Shown here: positions 30,513-42,393 of the stretch, in pieces
Numbering within the stretch: the first letter of the stretch is position 1
How the letters are laid out: each line of letters starts with the position of its first letter
The notes under the pieces: generated by a model
What the model was told of the DNA's origin: nothing
Databases searched by the model: none
Seen by the model: the letters and a program-made list of their open reading frames with translations, nothing else
Position numbers and translations under genes: made by a program
NCBI GenBank assembly: GCA_030272585.1
Contig: BSYQ01000001.1
Span: 10,183,001-10,247,000, forward strand
Length of the DNA stretch: 64,000 bases
DNA from: Bryopsis sp. KO-2023
Lineage: Eukaryota > Chlorophyta > Ulvophyceae > Bryopsidales > Bryopsidaceae
Direction of reading: 5' to 3'

Positions 30513-31310
30513 CGTTGCTTTCCTTTTCTCTCAAATACCCCAGGAGCGGTGGATCGTTTTGTTTTGTCGTCGAGTACGGATTCGATCGCTCGTACCAAAC
30601 TGGGATGATCGACGAATGTGTGGCGGTTGTGAGGGAGTTTTGAGCAAGAGAGGGGCCTCGTTGAAGTCGACCAATCCAAGCAAATGTCCCAATTTGGCCA
30701 ATACAGTCAAATCAATTTGTTGGGAAAGTGGCCACCACCACCTTCACCTTTTTTCTAGCACAGCAAAATGATCATGTGTGATAATTGGAATCCACTGAAG
30801 GAGATGGATGGCCCCTGAAGCCAGATGACCAGTTTGAAGGGCAGAAAGACAATTTGATTTGCGCTGGAAAAAATAAAATCGGTTTTGTTGCAAACCTGCA
30901 AATTTGCCACCTTAAGGGGGGTTTCTTGTATTGTCAAGAAAAAGAAAAGATTTTTAAGAAAGCTGAATCCAACATTTGTTCTTTTTCTACTTAAAAAAAG
31001 ACTTTCACAGTTGGGATTGGGAGGGCCTCAACAAAGAAGTGCCACCCCAGCTGATTAAAATTACAAGGCTGCTGCCCCAAACATCGACCGAAAAAAACAT
31101 AAGACAGAAAGGGAAAAAAAAGATAGAACTCCCATTCCTCAGATACACGAAAAGAAAAGCAGAAATGCTACGAGAAAATACAAAAAAAAATAGCCACCAA
31201 ACCAGTAAGGCTTGAGGCAAAACTGAGAATATTAACAGCGACCCCATCGGCCATTTCCTGTCCCCCTTTAGTGTCAAGTCAAGATTTTCTCCTCAAAACA
31301 GCCCCCGGAA
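30513..31310. other. Gap between two minus-strand genes; nothing seen
   Basis: Probable promoter of the membrane-protein gene and 3' region of FKBP18. No ORF with coding character. Confidence 0.45.
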
Positions 31311-33578
31311 TCAAGCGTCCACATTGCGTCGAACTCTTTTGCCAAAGGGGTTCGATTTGATGGACAGAAGTTCAACATCGATGTCCAGAGTGGCACCTGG
31401 AGGGATCTCACCAACCTGCCTGTCTCCGTAGGCCTGTTTACACCACAATTCAATTTTAAACGAACACACAACAAGTGATTGAAAAGAAACAAAAATAAGA
31501 AAAGATCTCATCTTTTGCAGAAACAGGGAAATCAAAAACCAATTTTCCCCATCCCAAAGAAATGTGCGGTGGGCCATGTCAAAATGATAACGACGCCATT
31601 TAGATTGAACACACAACGCTTTGAACACAAAAAATGATGGAAAGAGATCTTGGATTAGTTAGTATTGCTCCTGCTGCATATTTGCTGTTCAATACAGAAG
31701 CATAAACACCCACCAGTTCAGGGGGTACCCTGAGCCGGCGCTGCCCTCCTACTCGCATTCCACGGACACCCTGAACAAACAGAAGCATTTTTTTCAATCC
31801 TTTTCTTATGCTGAAAGCCAACAATAACAATTCGCAAGAACTAAACAAATATCCCCCAGAAAACCCAAGAATCAATCCTACTCTGGAGCCCTAAACAAAA
31901 AATGTCGACATCCAAGACTTCTTAAACAGCACAAGTGAATGCTTCTCAGTTCCATATATATATATTTCCTCCAGAGGAACATATTGCGTTTTCGGTTCGT
32001 TTTTGGACTTCCACCATAGGTGCTATCATATTCACAGCTTTTTGCTGTTGTGGCATTTTCCTCACCAGATCAAGTCCTTTCAAAGTTCCCCCTGCAGTCC
32101 CACTTTCTGTCCCCAGGTCAAATCCAAATGGATTGCCGCCAGTCACTCCCATCCCCTGACTGTTAAAAACCAGACAACAATAAAAATAACGTCAGGACCC
32201 GACATGACAACAATCAATGAAACATAGAATAAACAAAGGTATCCATTTATCATTTCAATTATGATGTCTGCTTTCGTAAGCCTACAGTCGAATGACAAAT
32301 GCCATGTCAGAATTCACAGGGGCGTGTTGGATTATTCTGTTACAAAATCAATCATAAACAAAAAATAATCCAAGAAATTTGATTGCGAGTGTAACATTAA
32401 ATAAAAAAAAGAAAGAAAGAGTGACATACCGAGAGGTCATGAATGTGATTCCCCTCCACTTGCAGTCATAATGAATAGCAACCCTGGCGCCAATATTGGC
32501 CTCCGGCCCAGTGCCAGGCTTCAAGTCTGCGTACCTAATTATCAAAAATTCTGTTTTCGAAGCGACCTCCTCCTCACGCAAACCAGAAGTAACAAAACCT
32601 GACATTTGATTGTCCCCCCTCTACATGGCTCAAGGGTTGACCCAGCAACTTGAAAACGTGCGATTAAAACTGACATTACAGTTTTTTTCACCCCTGGTGA
32701 ACACTTTCATGGGGCGTGAAAACCATTTGTTGTGAAAACATAAATCTACCTGAGTCCTTCGGGGCCATCTTTGAACTGATCCTCTGGGATCACCAGCCGC
32801 CGCTTTTTCGACAAGTCCTGCAAAAGCATTGAAAAAGTGAAAAACTCTGAATGTAGGTGCACAGGGGTGGACAGCACCTTTCCTATGAAGAAAAACACAC
32901 AATGCAGCCGAACAATAAATCATGCTTTTGAAGCCTTGTGCAGATCACTACCTTCTGAAATCCCAAGGCCTCGGCCGGTTCGATGTCAGTCAAGAATGCA
33001 GCTCCTGCCAAATAAAAGAATGTATAATGTGAGATGACTGCTCACAAGCCAGTGCATATGTACTGTAGGGATATTGATATCACCTAACTGGTCCAGGAAT
33101 TTTCCTGGTTCAGAGCAAGCCAGATTCAAGGATTCATTTCATCGATGTACAAAACCGCACATCTTACCGGCAAGGACACCAGCCGTAAATTTTGCACCCA
33201 GATCTCTGCGGGTAATCTGTGGAGAACCTGATGAAGGATTGAAAAACAGGGATTAATTCCTTAATGCCATTAGAATTAGACTGGGCCATGAGTCCCAACC
33301 TTGGATCGACCATCAGCAAGATCAGCAAGGTTGCCACGCTCGAAGGCACCCCAATCAAAATTCAGTTCTCAAACGGAGTTTGCAGGGGCGTGCCCGAACG
33401 AAGAGGATTCGGCCGAGGTACTCCAGAAGAGGAACAGCGGTCCCCCACAGAACAGCGGTCTTGACGCTTTTTTCAACCCACCTGGCTCTCTCGTGGCTTT
33501 GGTTACTATGCGTGAGCAACGCGAGGACAATGGCTTCGCGCATGCTTCCGGAGCGCCAACGGGAACGGAGAACGCCAT
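31311..33578 (-). CDS. FKBP18: Thylakoid-lumen FKBP-type peptidyl-prolyl isomerase, FKBP18-like
   Basis: Eight exons, read leftward: 33375-33578, 33168-33216, 32952-33004, 32750-32817, 32430-32534, 32066-32159, 31714-31770 and 31311-31433; about 250 residues with consistent phases. The N-terminus is Ser/Arg-rich (MAFSVPVGAPEACAKPLSSR), as in plastid transit peptides. Then come a twin-arginine lumen signal (ITRRDLGAKFTAGVLAGAAF) and AEA, a likely processing site. The FKBP domain shows KWRGITFMTSRQGMGVTGG, PFGFDLG, LKGLDLGVRGMRVGGQRR and AYGDRQVGEIPPGATLDI, and ends with LLSIKSNPFG, matching plant FKBP18 closely. FKBPs interconvert prolyl cis/trans bonds; lumen members assist thylakoid protein folding. 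The first intron has a GTTTGA donor. It stands head-to-head with the fibrillin gene. Confidence 0.9.
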
Positions 33579-34041
33579 TTCGTCGAGTGGAGGGGTCCAC
33601 GGGTAAAAGATCGTATCTCAACCGAACAGCTGAGAACGTATCCTCCATCGTGTAAAAAGTTCAAAATAAAGTGACGGAAACTCTGCTGATATGTACACGC
33701 AATCTACAGCAACTCGTACGTTCGGAATCTCGTACACAGGGAAAGCCCATGTCGGACGGCATGTCTTGAATTAATTTCTTTCCAAGCCAAGGGTAACTTT
33801 CCCTTCCTTGCTCTTTGGAAGAAACATTTTCAAATATGTGGTGCACATGCATTCCTTTGACTGCAAAGATGAATCCAACGAAGCTGTTGGATCCATCCTT
33901 GGCAGTCAGTGCTTTCGAAAGAACATCTGGCTTGCAGGACTGGACGGAAATGACAAAATTACGAATCGAATCGCGCCAAAATCCTTTTTGTTTGCGATGA
34001 CAGAATCAAGACCGTGGGCTCGTTCGCTCCAGTAAATTCTC
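33579..34041. promoter_or_regulatory. Probable shared promoter of FKBP18 and fibrillin
   Basis: 463 bp between the start codons of two divergent genes for plastid proteins. Co-regulation is inference from layout; no specific motif was identified. Confidence 0.45.
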
Positions 34042-35386
34042 ATGGCTGAAAAAGTAGTTCACAGTGGCCTGAAAATGGCGCTGCTTTCGCCGCGTGTCGC
34101 TCGCTTGACGCCGTGCCGGGCCACTGCTAATTTTAGAAGGGCGGTCGCTCCTCGCGTCGTCGATCTTCACGCGACCCCAAAAGAAGAGCTGTTGGATCTC
34201 TGCGGCCACGTGCCAAACAATGGCGTCACTGCACCAGATGAACTCAGAAGGAGGATAAGAGAAACCGTTGAGGCTCTGGAACGGTTGAACACCGTGGAAA
34301 AACCTGCGGGGGAAGATGCAGTCAGGGGAGTCTTGGACGGCACGTGGGCGTTGGAGTACACCACGACGAAGGCGGCCAGCTCTGGAAAACTTGGTCCTTT
34401 CGTTGGCGAAGTCACGCAGGCGAGTGTTGGGTTTTTTTTGGTTGTTTTTTCCCTTTTCATCTTTGGAATGTTGAATCCACTTCGATCCTTCATAATGGAA
34501 TTCTCGTTACAAAAAAAGGGGGCACTTTTTAATCATACGATCCTGTTTTACACATTGGAATCATAATTACTTGCATCTTCAACTCCAATTTCTTAGTTTT
34601 GCACCTCGTGGTCGAATGGAGAGTGAAAATGAGTGTGGTTGGTCTAAAAGGTGGTGGATGTTGGGAATGAGTACTACGTCAACAATGTTACTTTTGGCCC
34701 ACTCAAGATTTCGCTGACAGCCGATTGGAGTGTACTGAGCGATGTCAAATGGAGGGTAAGCCCTTGTTTTCCTATCTTTTTTCAACAATTGCTGTGGAGT
34801 GAACGTTGACCAGGCACTTAAATATGAGTAGTAGGTATTTGAATCACCCAGCTCCACATTCAATCCATTTCTAATTTGAAATATATATTACATCGAGGCT
34901 GACAGCATCATGTAGCCTGTCCACTTTGTAATTAGGTGGTACCTGCTCCACCACCACCAATTTTAAAAAATAAATTCAAATTTAAACACAAGCACACCCA
35001 TTTTGTGAGGAGATTGCACTTCACTGGATCGACCTCATGCACATGCATCCAAACTTTTTCTCCGCTCAAGAATATATATTTGTATTTATCTACTTTGCTC
35101 CGAATTGTAAGCGATGTCTGATTTTTTTTTTCTCTTTTTTTTTTTGCTGAAGGTATCCTTCAAAGAGATGTACGTGACTCTTTTCGGGACCGAGCTCTAC
35201 AGAAAGCCATTTCCTCCAGAAGTTGGTGGATATTGGAAAATGACCTACGTCGATGAGAATTTGCGACTGGTGAGGACCATCACCGACAGGAGGGAGGCAT
35301 CCAATGCCCCCATTGGTTCAGAAATCCAAGATGTGCTGGAGCATATCGAGGAAAATTTGTTTGTGTTGACTAGGATACCTGGCTGA
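34042..35386 (+). CDS. Plastid lipid-associated protein / fibrillin (PAP_fibrillin)
   Basis: Three exons: 34042-34419, 34651-34755 and 35153-35386; 238 residues, or 227 if the ATG at 34075 (MALLSPRVARLTP, a good transit-peptide start) is used. PAP signatures are VRGVLDGTWALEYTTTKAAS, GPFVGEVTQ joined to VVDVGNEYYVNNV, then FGPLKISLTADW, and the C-terminal WKMTYVDENLRLVR with NLFVLTRI. Fibrillins are lipocalin-like proteins of plastoglobules and thylakoids that bind lipids and affect plastoglobule structure and stress responses. Intron 1 appears to start with GC (CAG/GCGAGT), a rare GC-AG intron; using GC keeps phase and the conserved junction. Confidence 0.87.
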
Positions 35387-35930
35387 GTGCATGTCTTCGT
35401 ACATGTGAGTGATTTTTTTTGCGGGGTCTGATTGGATCTCTGTTGATTTATTGCTATTGTTATTGAAATATGAATCTTTTGGTCAGGATCTTGGGTGGCT
35501 AAATGCTGTATTAATCATCGGTACTAGTTCTGTCTGTGTTTCGTGGAGAGGAAAAAAAAAGATTTGTTGGGCTTCTATTTGGGTTTTTGGTTGGGTTTTG
35601 ATTGTGTTTTTGATTGAGTGTGTTGTTGACATTGAATTCGATTGTAATTATTGAAACTTGGGTGGATTTCATATTGATAAACCATTTTTTTTCTGGGGAT
35701 CTGGTTACATTTTCATGCACATGTATATTACACATCATTTTATAATCTGCTACGCAACACCCACGGTTTATCTGCAGGGAAAAAGGAAAACACACCTCCA
35801 AAAACAAAAAGAACATAACAGATTTTCTCTGTCTAAATCGTTTTGCAAGGCACTCTATCTATGGACCCCTCTGCTCAAATCCCATCAACCTCATCTTTTT
35901 CCAAGAAAAGATAATCGCTCTGCATGCTCA
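35387..35930. other. Convergent 3' ends of fibrillin and the At1g75140-like gene; nothing seen
   Basis: AT-rich region with no coding signal, between two genes that end towards each other. Confidence 0.4.
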
Positions 35931-38900
35931 TCAATACCGTCCATCATGTCTTTCTCGGCCATATTGGCGATTGTAGCTCGAAATTGGTGGAGTCGGCGGA
36001 GTCCTGTGTTTCATAAACTGCCAAAACCCAACCAGAATCATAGCACCTGGAAGAGAAGACATGAAAATAAGCATCACCTCCAGTCCGAATCCAAATATCA
36101 TTGCCAATCTTTGTTTCCATATGGTTATCAATCGAAAAAATGATGCATGCATGCATGCAATACATGTGCCAGAGTAACGGATTTGATGGTGATATTATCT
36201 TGGTCGATAAAACATTTCGAGCAGTGGGTTTAATCAAACGAAAAGTTAAATCATATTTATAGATTGGGTCCATATCACATCCATCAGCACAAAAACTGGA
36301 CTACGCATTGCAGTTTGCAATGACGATGGAAATAAACCCACAAGAATATGAGAGAACATGCCATTGTCTACAGGGACATGCATGCTCAGCCTTGTGGCCT
36401 ACCGATGAAAATGGGTTGCGTCCAAAGTTTTGTGTTGAACTCTGCTGGCTTGTAGTGAGGTAAATGCGATTCGAACATCCCAACCAGGCCTCCATCGAGG
36501 CTCAAAACAAGTAGATTCTCACCACCTGTTTGAACATGTGGGATGGAAACGCTCTGAACCTGCATCCATTCCACACCGAGAATTTTTGGGCCAATGTTGA
36601 TCAATTCTCGGAGGAAATACAAAGGCATAAGTGGGGGAGCATGCATGAGCGGTGGCTTCTTTGGATGTTGGTCAACCACACCTCTTGTCCAAAACCAGCG
36701 GCTATGTTTGAATGCGGCTCCAGGATGGCTTCCCGAGGCCCGGTCCGTGAGCTCAATGTGGTGTTGTACACTGCCACGCCCAAATTCGATGATAAAACGA
36801 TGTAGCCCTTTAAAGCTCCCACGTTCACTGGCCCAGGTGGTAATCGAATGGGATGCCTGTGTCGTACCTGAACAAACCTTTTCTTTTTCAGATAATTTTC
36901 TAGACCAAGAGCATAACAGGAGAGGTAGCCCCATTATGGAGCCAAATCCCCCCCTCCCCTCTTACAAAAACGTGTAAACATAAAAATATACATCAAAAAT
37001 TGAGTGGGAGGCCTGCTGAGGTAATTCTAAGTGAGGATGCATGCCATGTATAAACTCCTGGTGCTTGTGTTGTTATTGAATGCTTCTTGTTTTGTTTCTT
37101 TGCAGGAGGCCACCTTGCATGACATGAAGTTCTTTTCGATAAGCAACGTGAGAAGGTCGCCTCCTTTGGTGGCTGCATAAGCTCTGGTTGGCAATTTCTG
37201 GTCGAAAGCTGCGCTCTGAATGGTCGAATCATTCAGGCCGGCACACTCCAAACGCCGGAGAGAATGTCCAGTGAGGCTACTCAAAACAAACAGGCCGTTT
37301 TCATGCAGCGCCACCACGTGCGATCGATCTACCCAAGCAGAACGCCAAATCAATAGTATCAGCCAAGAAAATGACTGAGAGTAATCAAATGAACCCAAAC
37401 ACAGTTTGCAGCACAGATTCCAGACATGATCAAATAGGCTTCACGACGATTGCAGTTATCGCATGTGGTTCGTTGTACTAATTCATACATCCAAAGAGAG
37501 GATAGTAGGGGGTGTTCGGTTTTCATAATTTCAAAGGCAGGAATTGTGTCAAATTTTATTGAGATTTGCTGAAAACTCTCTTCTCGTTACTCCTTTACAT
37601 TCATCAGAGGGACAAAAAGAGAAAAGGGCATTCACCACGAAATACAGACATCTGGTGTAATGGAATGTACAGAGAAGGAAATCACCATGTCATACTCACC
37701 AGCCCGGAGGGATTGAACTGGATGATCCAATTTCTCTGAAGCTTTTACAGTTCCGTTGTCCCACATGACGCTCACGAAACCTTCCGCATCAGTCAAGAAA
37801 ACTAACCGTTTCCCATCAGCCCTTCGACACAAGACATCATAAATCTAGTCAGCCTGCTGCCATGTAGAAGTTTCTCGGTTTTTTCGCTCCATGGTTGTTA
37901 CATTTTTTTCTACATGATAAAACTAGCCCCATGTTGCAATGTTGGGTTTTTTTTTTACCCTTGCACTGGAAGCATGTCGAAAAAACGCACAAAAACATTT
38001 TAGCCAAAAAGGTTCTATTTTGAAAGAAATGGCCGCACAAATAGGTTTTGAATTTAGTGCATAGACCTACCTGCTCGACTGGAGGTTAGTAATGGCTGAG
38101 GGAGCAATGTCCAGCTGGCTCGATTCTGATCGCAGTCACAAAACAGTGATTATTTTTTGTTTCCAAACTGGAAAAACAATAAATCCAAAATCTCTGAAAA
38201 ACGATCTGTACCAGAATCATCGCCACCGCTCCGTGGCAGCAGCTGCAATAGGTAGGTTATTTCCTCAATCACAGGGTCCAGCGATGCCCCAGGATAATCT
38301 CTGGAAAGGCAACGCAAACTCAATCGATGCAAAATATGATGTGCAGTTGTTTTTTTCCTACTAAATTGGAGACACCCATCAGGAGATTTCCCCTCGCCAA
38401 AAGAAAAAGAAGACATAGTTCAAGCTCCATGGTAATATTCACCTGGTCACCTTGTCTAGGATGATGTGTTTTCGCAGGGAGCCGTCGGCATGGCCTGTCA
38501 GCAATGCGGTGTGATTTCTGTCGATGAAATAAGAGGTCATGGCAGTGACGGCGGAGGCTAACCCTGTCAGATCACCAAAAGAAACCACATCGACTCGAAA
38601 ATAACCAGTTTGCTGCTTTTCTTCAACTGATGTTTTAAATTTTTGGGCATAGGAGTATAATGATGGTGCTGCAACTGCGAGGGTCATGCCCCTATTACTG
38701 TTTATTCTTTTTCTCATCTTACCATTTCAGTCATTTTCTGTCAACTGAAATAATAATCAGTATCGTATCCATTAGTCATCACACATGAGTAACAAATCCA
38801 TCAAAAAAAACACGCTGGCACAGGAGGAGTCACCCTAAAAAAATAAAACGAAATAATAATAATAATAATAATAATGTGGTAATTGATTGATTTTGACCAG

Positions 38901-39812
38901 AGAGAGTCGACACAATGCTGTCGATTATTTGATAGAAATCGATGCGATTATCGTAGCTACCTGTTGAGTGTTCAGTGACTAAGTCCCCTTTCATCGAGAA
39001 GAACGATAGGGACCCCATGGCATCCCCCAAAACGACATATCGACTCAATCCATCCACAGAATTATGCATGGTGTGGATGCATGTCACATCAGCATCGGCT
39101 TTCATCGCCGCCAGCATAGTGAAATGATCGTAAAAGGCTTCCCTGTATCTCGCAACTGTTTTTCCATAGGTGGCTCCATACTGTTGAAGGGCGTTTTGAC
39201 CTGCGAACAACCGTCACGGTAACTGTTGTTTTGCATTTGAGACGTCTCCATTGTGCATTGTTCTGAATGTCAATGCCCAGATCTATTTAAAAGAGTTAAT
39301 GACATGTTATGCAATGCTACGTTTTGAAAGCATGAAATGAGGAGATTCAATAGATCGGCAGTTAAGCCATCGACCATCATACCAACTCAAGAATTAGACA
39401 AAACAATGGGACTATCAAATCGATCTTGCAAACTTATTATCATGTCACCAAACCAACCTGGCTCTGGAGTTTTTTCAGGGGTGGCTTTTGGACTCTCAAC
39501 TTTCTGGTTTTCTACAACACCGCCATCGAACTTCTCCCTCAGTTGCTTGACTTTCTCTTCCTGTCTGTCGATCAAAACAGACAGCTTCGAAAGGGCATCT
39601 TTCGTGGCCGCCAGCTGCCGTTCTATCTCCTGAAACCCCTCCTGAAGCGGCAGCTCTTGTTCAGAGACGTCGGCCGAACATCCCGCCTCATCGAACGTGT
39701 CGCCAGTTTGAAAACTGCACGTTTCCTGCTGAGCGCTGGCTAATAGAACGATACCAACGCACAAGAGGAACAGACTCCACAAGGGATAGGGGGTGTTAAA
39801 GAGTGGCATCAT
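35931..39812 (-). CDS. Uncharacterised membrane protein, At1g75140-like
   Basis: Ten exons read leftward: 39458-39812, 38961-39200, 38443-38563, 38212-38300, 38071-38125, 37700-37821, 37114-37328, 36682-36867, 36403-36559 and 35931-36046; about 551 residues with agreeing phases. The N-terminal signal segment is LWSLFLLCVGIVLLASAQQ; a coiled coil follows (QEIERQLAATKDALSKLSVL). Then comes a repetitive beta-rich luminal region with blade-like motifs: VVLGDAMGSLSFFSMKGDLV, LLTGHADGSLRKHI, LVFLTDAEGFVSVMWDNGTV, VVALHENGLFVLSSL and LLVLSLDGGLVGMF. It ends with FNTKLWTQPIFIG and a membrane anchor, AMILVGFWQF. Order and motifs match the plant At1g75140/At1g19370 family, of unknown function. The repeats suggest a beta-propeller (inference). 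Confidence 0.85.
38851..38875. repeat. (AAT)n microsatellite
   Basis: Eight or so AAT units in an intron of the At1g75140-like gene. Confidence 0.85.
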
Positions 39813-40085
39813 CTTCAGACTGACGGGGTAGGTAGGGCCAGTGGGCTGTTTTGTTGGTGAAAATGACGTCCAAAAACGATCAAGAATGACGTCTTGACGA
39901 CTTCTCGTGATGTACATTTGTTGATTTGTTGGTACGATGTGCTGGGTGGGTAGACGTGGGAGAGTCAAAGTATGGACTGTTTGGTCGCAAAATTGCAGGG
40001 CTAGTGACGCGCGGTTTGGTCCCATGCAACGAGGTTTTTCTGGACAGGGCGATTGGGTAAGGTTGTGAGTAAATCACAAGCGATT
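39813..40085. promoter_or_regulatory. Probable divergent promoter
   Basis: 273 bp between the start codons of the At1g75140-like gene (-) and the quinolinate phosphoribosyltransferase gene (+). Inferred from layout only. Confidence 0.4.
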
Positions 40086-41952
40086 ATGTCATCCCATCAT
40101 GATATTGCAGCCCACACCTCCCCCACTCCAAGATTCCGAACTGTTTCGACCGGTCTGACGTTGTGGTGGCTCGATCATGTCTACCCAAGAAGGGTGCGAT
40201 GCAGCACGTTGAATGAGCCTCCGTTCACATTAGACTTGCCGCCCTTGCACGAACGTGGGCTTCTTATTGTGTTTTTGTCACTTAAGTGGTTGTGGCATCA
40301 GGTCGCCCACACCTATCCCGCCGCCTCCACATCCAACATACGACCTCGACAAGGTGACCAATAGTTCCCAACCAAAAATTTGGTGCTGAAAAATTTCCAT
40401 CTACTGATCTGCTCATCAGAAGCTGAAGCCCAATCGAGGACATGTCATACAGTTCAACGGATAGCATTGTTGGGTGCTGCACAATAGGTTGCAAATGTAG
40501 CAGTCAAAAATCTGAAGAGTGGCAATTCAAGATGATTAGTGATGCATCTGTGTGTGATCACACTGGATCTGTGAGGGCAATTTTTTTTTCTCATAGGTAA
40601 TTCGTGGTGCATTGGAGGAAGACTCTGGGGGTCTTGGCGATGTGACTAGTCTGGCAACGTGAGGTTAGGCTGGAACCAAGAAGTAAATAAAAACAAAATG
40701 GCCGAAGAAAAAATGGCCATGAATGTACAAATCTTGCTTCGTGCTTTGATATTTATGTACATCATCTTTTCTTTTTTCAAAACTGTGAATTGCAGTTACC
40801 GTCCATAGCTATGATATTGCAGAGTCTGCCGAGATCAAAAAGTATTAGAAACGAAAAAAATATTTGAAAGAATATTTGTACATATGTATATTTTGTCTCA
40901 TTTAAGAAATATATAAGTAGGACACGTTGCTTTTCCTGAAATGAAAGAAGTATTTTTGGAGAGTGGGGTCTGTGGGATTTGTCATCAGCATTCCCGAAGG
41001 AACACAGGCGGAGGCTTGGTTCTTGGCAAAAGCTGATGGGGTGCTAGCTGGGGTGGGAGTAGCCATACGCGTTTTTGAGATCGTGGATGCCAATTTATTG
41101 GTGAAATGGGTGGCGAAAGATGGTGATAGAGTTCAACCAGGCATGAAGATTGGTCAGGTATTGGAGAGCATCCCCAAATCATGGCATTGGCTCAAGGAAA
41201 AAGGTTTCGCTGCATGTCTGTCGCTTGATTTCAGCCGTGCATTTCTCACTATCTCTACACTAATACATCTGAGGGCTCTACTTTGGGGTTTGGCTTGGCA
41301 GGTGACTGGCTCTGCGCAGTCGATCTTAGTTGCTGAAAGGATAGCATTAAATTTCATGCAAAGGATGTCCGGAATCGCAACAGCCACACATCAGATGGTC
41401 GAGAAAACAAAAGGCACTTCAGCAAAGATTCTGGAAACGAGGAAAACCACCCCCGGGTTGAGAATGCTGGACAAATGGGCCGTGCTGATCGGTGGAGGCC
41501 AAAACCATCGCATGGGGCTGTATGACATGATGATGATCAAAGATAATCACATTGCGGCGGCTGGGGGGATTCGTTCAGCTGTCGAAAGAGCTCACTCTTT
41601 CATAGCCGAACGTCAACTGGAGGATATGCACATCGAGGTTGAAACCCGGACTATGGCAGAGGTGACAGAGATCATCGAAATCCTGGAAGGCTGGGGTGAA
41701 GGCTGTCGAGTTTCCCGAGTCATGTTGGATAACATGGCCAAGAGAGTGGAAAATGGGGTTGATGTTTCCATGTTGAAAGCTGCGGTCGATCTGGTGGGGA
41801 AGAGGGTCGAGACGGAGGCTTCAGGGAATGTCACAATTGAAACGATCAAGGAGATTGCTTCCACTGGTGTGGATTATGTGTCCTGTGGTGCTTTGACACA
41901 TTCTGTTATTGCTCTAGACATTTCATTGAAAATTGAAACTAAGCCACAGTGA
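40086..41952 (+). CDS. QPT: Quinolinate phosphoribosyltransferase (nicotinate-nucleotide pyrophosphorylase, decarboxylating)
   Basis: Exon 1 from ATG 40086 to about 40250 ends near FTLDLPPLHE (its donor does not match the next phase, so this boundary is uncertain). Later exons are 40597-40658, 40989-41157 and 41302-41952 (stop TGA). The enzyme turns quinolinate and PRPP into nicotinate mononucleotide, CO2 and PPi in de novo NAD synthesis. Signatures: ALEEDSGGLGDVTSLAT, AWFLAKADGVLAG, NFMQRMSGIAT, ILETRKTTPGLR, GGGQNHRMGLYDMMMIKDNH, VEVETRTMAEV, RVMLDNM, and EASGNV with SCGALTHSV. Arg, Lys and His residues of the active site (ETRKT, NHRMG, KDNH) are present. Exon 1 is short and could carry a plastid transit peptide, as in plants. 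Confidence 0.92.
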
Positions 41953-42393
41953 AGGGAGGATATTGATGTTGAAGCATGGTGCTTCGTCAGGGAAGAATAT
42001 GGCTTTTTTTGCAAATTTTTTTGGTCAGTGATTTCTGTGGTATGAACATCTATCACTCATGGAATTAAGGCTGGTTCAGACGAAAGTGTGTCTTTCGCAT
42101 CTTTTGACGGGAGCTTTCTGTTTCAATTAATCAATGTCGAATTAATATAAGGCGGATAATGCCAGGACCTGGAAAGCATCATTTCCCTTTAAAATTAGCT
42201 ATATTTGAATTTTAGTTTTGTACGCGTTTAGCAAGTAAATAAACAAAACCTTTTCCCCTCCTTCTGTACATGTATGCTACCCAAGCATATCTGGCAACAA
42301 ATGCTTCAATGGAAGAAAGAAAACCAGTACTAATTAAAAAAGAAAAGTGAATTGGTGACCTGAAAGTTAGAATAGCCATCGTGGTGTTTAGCC

